A DNA stretch of 64,000 nucleotides from Mytilus trossulus. Taxonomy: Eukaryota > Mollusca > Bivalvia > Mytilida > Mytilidae. Shown here piece after piece: positions 60,001 to 64,000 of the stretch. The translations under genes were made by a program, and so were the position numbers. Below the pieces are notes generated by a model that worked only from the letters and a program-made list of their open reading frames with translations, ran no database searches and was not told the DNA's origin. Position 1 is the first letter of the stretch, and each line of letters opens with the position of its first letter. Location: positions 12,663,911 to 12,727,910 of the forward strand of contig NC_086376.1 of the NCBI RefSeq assembly GCF_036588685.1. The letters run 5' to 3'.

Positions 60001-63000
60001 TATGAGTATCTTGGAGATGCATTGAGGCGTAAAAGGCAACCGGGATTGAAAATTGACTTCAAACGGAACAAAAACATTTTAGAAAGGAAATACTCTCAGT
60101 TTGAGCCATACAATGGAGTATTCGGTTGTAATTTAAATGTTGAGCAAGACGAAATTTCATTTGATGGAACTTTATTTCGCTTGCCTTTAAGAACAAGAAA
60201 ACAAGCAGGTGTCAGTGAGATCAGTGACGTACCATATGATCATAGGCAAATGATCAGCTTGATGAAAATATTGATGGAATCAGGAGGAAATCTTTTGTTG
60301 TTTACACAAAACGTGTCTAAAGTTGAATTCTATCATCTACCAAGGACAGAACAAAATCCAGCAAATGCTACCCTTTTGTACACTGTACATAGACATATAG
60401 AGCCGTCGATTAAAAGACCAATCAGCAAAGTATCTTCAGAGAGTACATTTTCGATACTAAAATCTTTGGCAGAATTTCTTTCAATTAAAAAGAAAGAAAA
60501 TGCAACAGAAATACCAATAGTCCAAAAGAGTATATTATTTCAAATATCAATTACAACTCATGGCAAGTTATCTGATTTCAAAATAGAGGCAAGTTCTTCA
60601 ACAACACCGTGGTTTGCAGCATGGGCTACTGGCACTGACAAAAGTAAAGATATGGCATTGAAATCCTCTAAAAAGGGAGTCATACCATTGGCATGTATAG
60701 CGTGTCCGCTTACAAAATTGGAAAACGGGACATTTAAGACGCTGAATCTAGAGTATCTACCAGATGGGTTCTACAAAAAAGGTCATATTTTCTGTTTCCT
60801 TCCTCTTCCAGTTGAAACCAACTATCCAATTCATATAAATGGATCTTTTGCCGTTACTTCAGATCGTAGGAATATTGTCTATAAAGCTGTTGATGACAAA
60901 GATTCTTTTGATAACGATTGGAATGAAGCTTTAATGAATGATGCTGTATGCAATGCGTACATTTTACTTCTGGAAAACCTGCCTCACTATAACATCGATC
61001 AAAATGAACCATACTACAAACAGTGGCCCGTGCAGTATGGACCAGATACCAGCATTGGAGACCTGCAGACGTCATTTTATCAGAGAGTATCAGATATAAG
61101 AAAAAGAACAAAGGTATTTCGAAGATCTAGCACTATTACTCACATTGGCCCATGTAAATTTCTAGATAATGAAATTATGAAAACTGAGTTTGCAGAAGAA
61201 GCTTTTAGTGTCTGTGTAAAGCTACTAGAAGATGACAACACTAAAATGATGAAATTACCAAAGGAAATTCAGGAATGTTTTAAAGCTGCAAGATGCGCAG
61301 AAGTGGTTGCGAAAAGAGTAATGAATAGAATAGATTTTTTTTCAAACCTAGTATTTCCACATTTGAAGGATAATGTTTGGAATGAACACACAACAGATAT
61401 GCTTATGTTGCATGCACTAGACAATGCCTCTGGTAAAATGAGTGATATGTTAAAAGAACACAGATGTATTCCTACAACCCCAAATAGATTGTTTAGACGT
61501 CCGTCAGAACTTATAGACAGAAAAGGAGAGCTAAAAGGGCTTTTCAAAGATGAAGATGAGAGATTTGTTATTGATGATGAGAATATGTTCTGCAAGAATA
61601 GCCGACTAAAGACGTTGAATAAGTTGGGTATGGCAACAACAACACTTTCTGACGAACTTCTTATTGACAGAGCAGTTTCAATACAGTCACTTGCTGCCAT
61701 ATGTTCACATTGTGGATTAGATCGATGCACACAATTTGTTCAATATTTGAATAGAGAACTACCTTCAATCCAAAAGAAGTCAGACTTATTTAGAAAACTT
61801 CAGTCGATACAGTTCCTACCAATTAAGATCAAATCAAATGACTGGCTTTTGTCATGGGGACGTGACAAAGTTTCAAGGGAACAAGATTTGAAAGGAGTTA
61901 AATACATATGTAACACTAAAAATCACAACAAGTTTGAACTGCGATTTGAAAAACCACAATTACTGTATATGCACACGATTAGGGAACTCGTGTGCTCAAT
62001 TCAACCAGTTCTAGATGAGAATTGTTTTTCTACAGATATTGATCGCCAAAATTTTATCAAGTTAGGTGTCCGACCAAAAGTAGCACCAATTCTTGCAATG
62101 GAAAATTTGTTAGAGATAAGTCAGAGTGCTTCTTGTAATGAAATTATTTCTGGTAATTTGGAACTTATAAACAGTACAGTGTATACAATTTACAAGTTCA
62201 TTAATGACCAGTTCTTAAAATACCAGAATGACAGTAGCAAACGCTTCCCAGAAATTGCAGAACGTTACAAAAATGAACGTATATTACTTTTGAATGATAT
62301 GTTTGTTAAACCAAGCCAAGTAGTAGTTCATAGTACAGAAGATTGCAGTCCTCATTTCTACACATTGAATTCAAACAAACTAAAGTCAATGAATGGACTG
62401 ATTGATTGTCTGCAAATAGAGGAAAGATGTTCCTCTGAACGAGTGTTGTCAGAACTTTTGTCCTACAAGAGTCGTTTTGGTGAGACAAAAATGGCTGACG
62501 CTCATGTAAAATTGTATGTGCGGCTACTTAAGGTATTAGTGGAGGCAATGCAGATAGAAAAATTGACAGCAAGTGCAGTAAAGGATCTTTACATTCCTGA
62601 TACAACAGGAGTTCTTTATCCCATACATAGAGTTTGTATTGATGGTAATGTCCGTTCAACTGCAAATATGCACTTTACACATGCCAGTATATCACATGAA
62701 ATATCATTAGCTCTAGGAATCAGTACAAAGCGTCAATTCAAAGTAGAAGAATGTTCGAGAGATCTTTTTTCACAAGACTTTGGTCAGCATGAGGAATTAA
62801 TAACCAGAATCAAGAGAATTTTGACAGGATATCCATGCGATGCCGGAGTGCTGAAAGAATTACTTCAAAATGCAGACGATGCTAAAGCATCTGAAGTTCA
62901 CATTGTACTTGATTTTAATAGTTATCCTACTGAAAATTTGTTATCAGAGAAATGGAAACCTCTACAAGGACCAGCCATACTTGTTTACAACGACAGTTAT

Positions 63001-64000
63001 TTCTCAGAGGCGGATCTAAAGGGGATTCAAAATCTAGGAATAGGAAGTAAAGTAGAAGATCCAACAAAGACTGGACAGTATGGGGTTGGATTCAATGCAG
63101 TTTACCATCTTACTGATGTACCGTCTTTCTTAACACGTGGAGACGAAGTTGAAACAGGAGAAATACTTTGTGTGCTTGATCCACATTGTCACTATGATGA
63201 TAAAGCTACAAGTAGAAATCCTGGAAGAAAATATATCAACACAAAAATTTTGAGAGAAGACCACCCGAATGTCTTTAATTGTTATCATGATACTTTGCTC
63301 ATGACAAAGAAGAAGAAGAAAGGGAAAAGTAAAGCTCAAGGAACTATATTTAGATTACCACTCAGAACAGCGATATTCACTGAAAATTCTCAAATATCGA
63401 AGAATGAAATTACCAAAGAGTTTGCTAATGACCTTTTAAGAAATTTTAAGCATGAAATGTCAACTATGCTCCTTTTTGTAAATAGCGTTAAGACCATTAA
63501 ATTTTCCGAAATATCTGACGGCGAGTTAGTAGAGATGTATTCAGTTCAGATGAATCTATCTAAACCGGATGAAGAAGATCGCCTAAAATTTTATGAAAAG
63601 ATTGAAAAAAATTCATGCTTACTTCGTGAGAACAAAACTCTTGATTGCCTGATTCCAGACGAAATAAATTACATTGCTGACATAAATGATAGTTTAGGGG
63701 AAAAGAATAAATGGCTGATAGTTAGACGATTGGGATTTTCATTGAGCACATCTTGTCCACAGAGTATACAGGATGCGTACCAAAACGGAGATCTAGGTTT
63801 ACTTCCACGAGGAGGTGTAGCCGTGCCGATACAATCTATAACCACGAACATCATGACTCGTGGACGAATATTCTGCTTTTTGCCACTTCCACTTGAAACA
63901 GGACTTCCAATTCACGTGAATGGACATTTTGCGTTAGAGCACGAAGCTAGAAGGAATTTGTGGACAGATGAAGAAAAAGGTTACCGTTCAGCATGGAATA
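47911..64000 (+). CDS. Sacsin-like protein, N-terminal part (runs off window)
   Basis: Six exons join in frame (47911-48042, 48930-49046, 51436-51583, 52267-53421, 55213-55626, 57521 to window end), giving 2815 residues so far. Sacsin family proteins carry repeated modules with a GHKL-type (Hsp90-like) ATP-binding domain. Three are visible. Repeat 1: EIIQNAEDA (45-53), [15 protein letters not shown] (119-133), [27 protein letters not shown]. Repeat 2: [11 protein letters not shown] (1377), [15 protein letters not shown] (1452), [27 protein letters not shown]. Repeat 3: [11 protein letters not shown] (2435), [15 protein letters not shown] (2507), [11 protein letters not shown]. Repeat 1 has Glu in place of the first Asp of the usual NADDA box. 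There is no ubiquitin-like domain ahead of repeat 1, unlike vertebrate sacsin. The C-terminal part, where family members may have DnaJ or HEPN domains, is outside the window. Likely cytosolic; role in chaperoning is inferred from the family. Confidence 0.93.
48600..48870. repeat. Interspersed repeat in sacsin-like intron 1
   Basis: Contains 'gaccaatgagacaactctca', 'agatgtggtatgatttccaa', 'gtcaccgtacggccttcagc' and 'ctataaaaggccccgataag', the same family as 35015-35545. Confidence 0.85.
48930..49046 (+). CDS. Sacsin-like exon 2, N-box of ATPase repeat 1
   Basis: Encodes [20 protein letters not shown], the helix that in GHKL ATPases carries the metal-coordinating Asn (N-box). 117 nt, phase 0 at both ends. 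Lacks an ATG, so it is only found by motif. Confidence 0.9.
49500..49565 (+). repeat. Fragment of a dispersed repeat
   Basis: 'aaggggcggttcctggattt' followed by 'taaaaggggcg', resembling the boundaries of the repeats at 20735 and 28611. Intronic. Confidence 0.45.
49741..49963. repeat. Inverted repeat, 35-bp perfect arms
   Basis: Arms 49741-49775 ('tattattatgtcttttgtgt' + 'gtttttctgcattat') and 49929-49963 are exact reverse complements by eye, separated by 153 bp. Intronic in the sacsin-like gene. Confidence 0.93.
50194..51205. mobile_element. About 1-kb inverted-repeat element in sacsin-like intron 2
   Basis: Ends 'ccatacctgtcaac' (50194-50207) and 'gttgacaggtatgg' (51192-51205), an exact 14-bp inverted pair; 'gttgacc' lies close outside both ends. 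The left 150 bp is dense in 'acccg' / 'cgggt' (for example 'cacccgggacacccgccggg'), unlike the AT-rich surroundings. No coding sequence recognised. Probably a nonautonomous element. Confidence 0.65.
51436..51583 (+). CDS. Sacsin-like exon 3, glycine-rich ATP lid of repeat 1
   Basis: Encodes [20 protein letters not shown], then [15 protein letters not shown]. GxxGxGF is the ATP-binding glycine box. One nucleotide of the following Asp codon is at the exon end. Confidence 0.93.
52267..53421 (+). CDS. Sacsin-like exon 4, rest of repeat 1
   Basis: 1155 nt. Encodes [42 protein letters not shown] and [20 protein letters not shown], the landmarks of a sacsin module after its ATPase core. Ends one base into a Glu codon at donor GTAATT. 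Confidence 0.94.
53660..54890. repeat. Large composite bivalve repeat in sacsin-like intron 4
   Basis: 'agctcatctggcccaaaggt' and 'aaatcttctcctctaaaacc' begin one widespread bivalve repeat. Nested in it (about 54205-54500) is another, with 'tgtgcgtctgtttgtccgtc' and 'gatatgatctttctaatttt'. A second terminus of the first family is at 54690-54880 ('gatgaccctgcttgccaacc'). Confidence 0.75.
55213..55626 (+). CDS. Sacsin-like exon 5
   Basis: 414 nt, encodes [20 protein letters not shown], then [20 protein letters not shown] and [12 protein letters not shown], the helical linker region typical between sacsin ATPase modules. Acceptor TTTTAG and donor GTAAGA; phases match both neighbours. Confidence 0.92.
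55655..56160. repeat. Repeat fragment, same family as 53660-54890
   Basis: 'tagctcacctttactaacgg' then 'gtgagcttttctcaact' and 'ttggcgtccgacgttaatcg' match the start of the common bivalve repeat. Intron 5. Confidence 0.6.
56386..56845 (+). pseudogene. Decayed coding-like sequence in sacsin-like intron 5
   Basis: Overlapping frames read like a broken protein: [38 protein letters not shown], then across a stop [10 protein letters not shown], and in a shifted frame [20 protein letters not shown]. The composition is more protein-like than the flanks, but I do not recognise the family, and no splice phase demands it. It may be a fossil of an inserted retrocopy. Confidence 0.3.
57521..64000 (+). 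CDS. Sacsin-like exon 6, giant exon with ATPase repeats 2 and 3
   Basis: Open for at least 6480 nt from acceptor TTTTTCAG to the end of the window without a stop, which is itself strong evidence of coding. Repeat 2 ATPase: [16 protein letters not shown] (59680), [18 protein letters not shown] (59902). Repeat 3: [16 protein letters not shown] (62851), [16 protein letters not shown] (63070). A giant exon holding most of the protein is the known arrangement in sacsin genes. Both N-boxes keep NADDA and both glycine boxes are intact, so ATP binding is plausible. Confidence 0.96.

Noticed and set aside
58041..63854. Many minus-strand frames of 60-153 residues opposite exon 6
   Set aside because: Antisense shadows of the giant sacsin-like exon; Ser/Phe/Leu-rich composition typical of the complementary strand.

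Overview
The window looks like nuclear DNA of a bivalve mollusc, probably a mussel (Mytilus-like). It is AT-rich, its genes are split by introns with GT/AG ends, and it carries many interspersed repeats that I recognise as common in mussel genomes (for example the repeats that include 'ttggatggagagttgtctca' or 'gagggacgaaagataccaaa', and the bivalve repeat at 54190-54480). The species call is an inference; the eukaryotic, intron-bearing, repeat-rich character is visible directly. No bacterial operons, rRNA or convincing tRNA genes are present.

Layout. 1-3.1 kb: noncoding, repeats. 3.1-3.7 kb (minus): a single-exon gene with a HEPN domain of the DZIP3 type. 4.0-11.65 kb: one copy of a segmental duplication whose sister is at 34.16-37.75 kb. 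Copy 1 carries at least four extra insertions: a broken claspin retrocopy (about 5.2-7.3 kb), a 2.2-kb DNA transposon with terminal inverted repeats (8726-10924) and two short interspersed repeats. 11.65-15.9 kb: noncoding, with a SINE-like repeat and a perfect 64-bp-arm hairpin. 15.9-31.7 kb (minus): an ADAR1-like adenosine deaminase gene, 14 exons recovered and frame-consistent end to end (738 codons plus stop), with three double-stranded RNA-binding domains and a catalytically intact deaminase domain; its first exon was not found. Its introns hold several mobile elements, including a 2.9-kb inverted-repeat element (24331-27221). 31.7-47.9 kb: no convincing genes; duplications, the second copy of the 4-11 kb block, a 3.9-kb element (40536-44438) full of CAACGTTG palindromes and tandem arrays, and foldback elements. 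47.9-64.0 kb (plus): the first six coding exons of a sacsin-like gene, at least 2815 residues, with three GHKL-ATPase/sacsin repeats; it runs off the window end.

How the genes relate: they are not an operon. The ADAR1-like enzyme would bind and edit double-stranded RNA; the sacsin-like protein is a giant ATPase/co-chaperone-type protein; the HEPN gene may be RNA-acting. The most interesting points are the perfect hairpin just downstream of the RNA-editing gene, the paired filled/empty sites given by the segmental duplication, and the repeated two-exon dsRNA-binding modules of the ADAR1-like gene.
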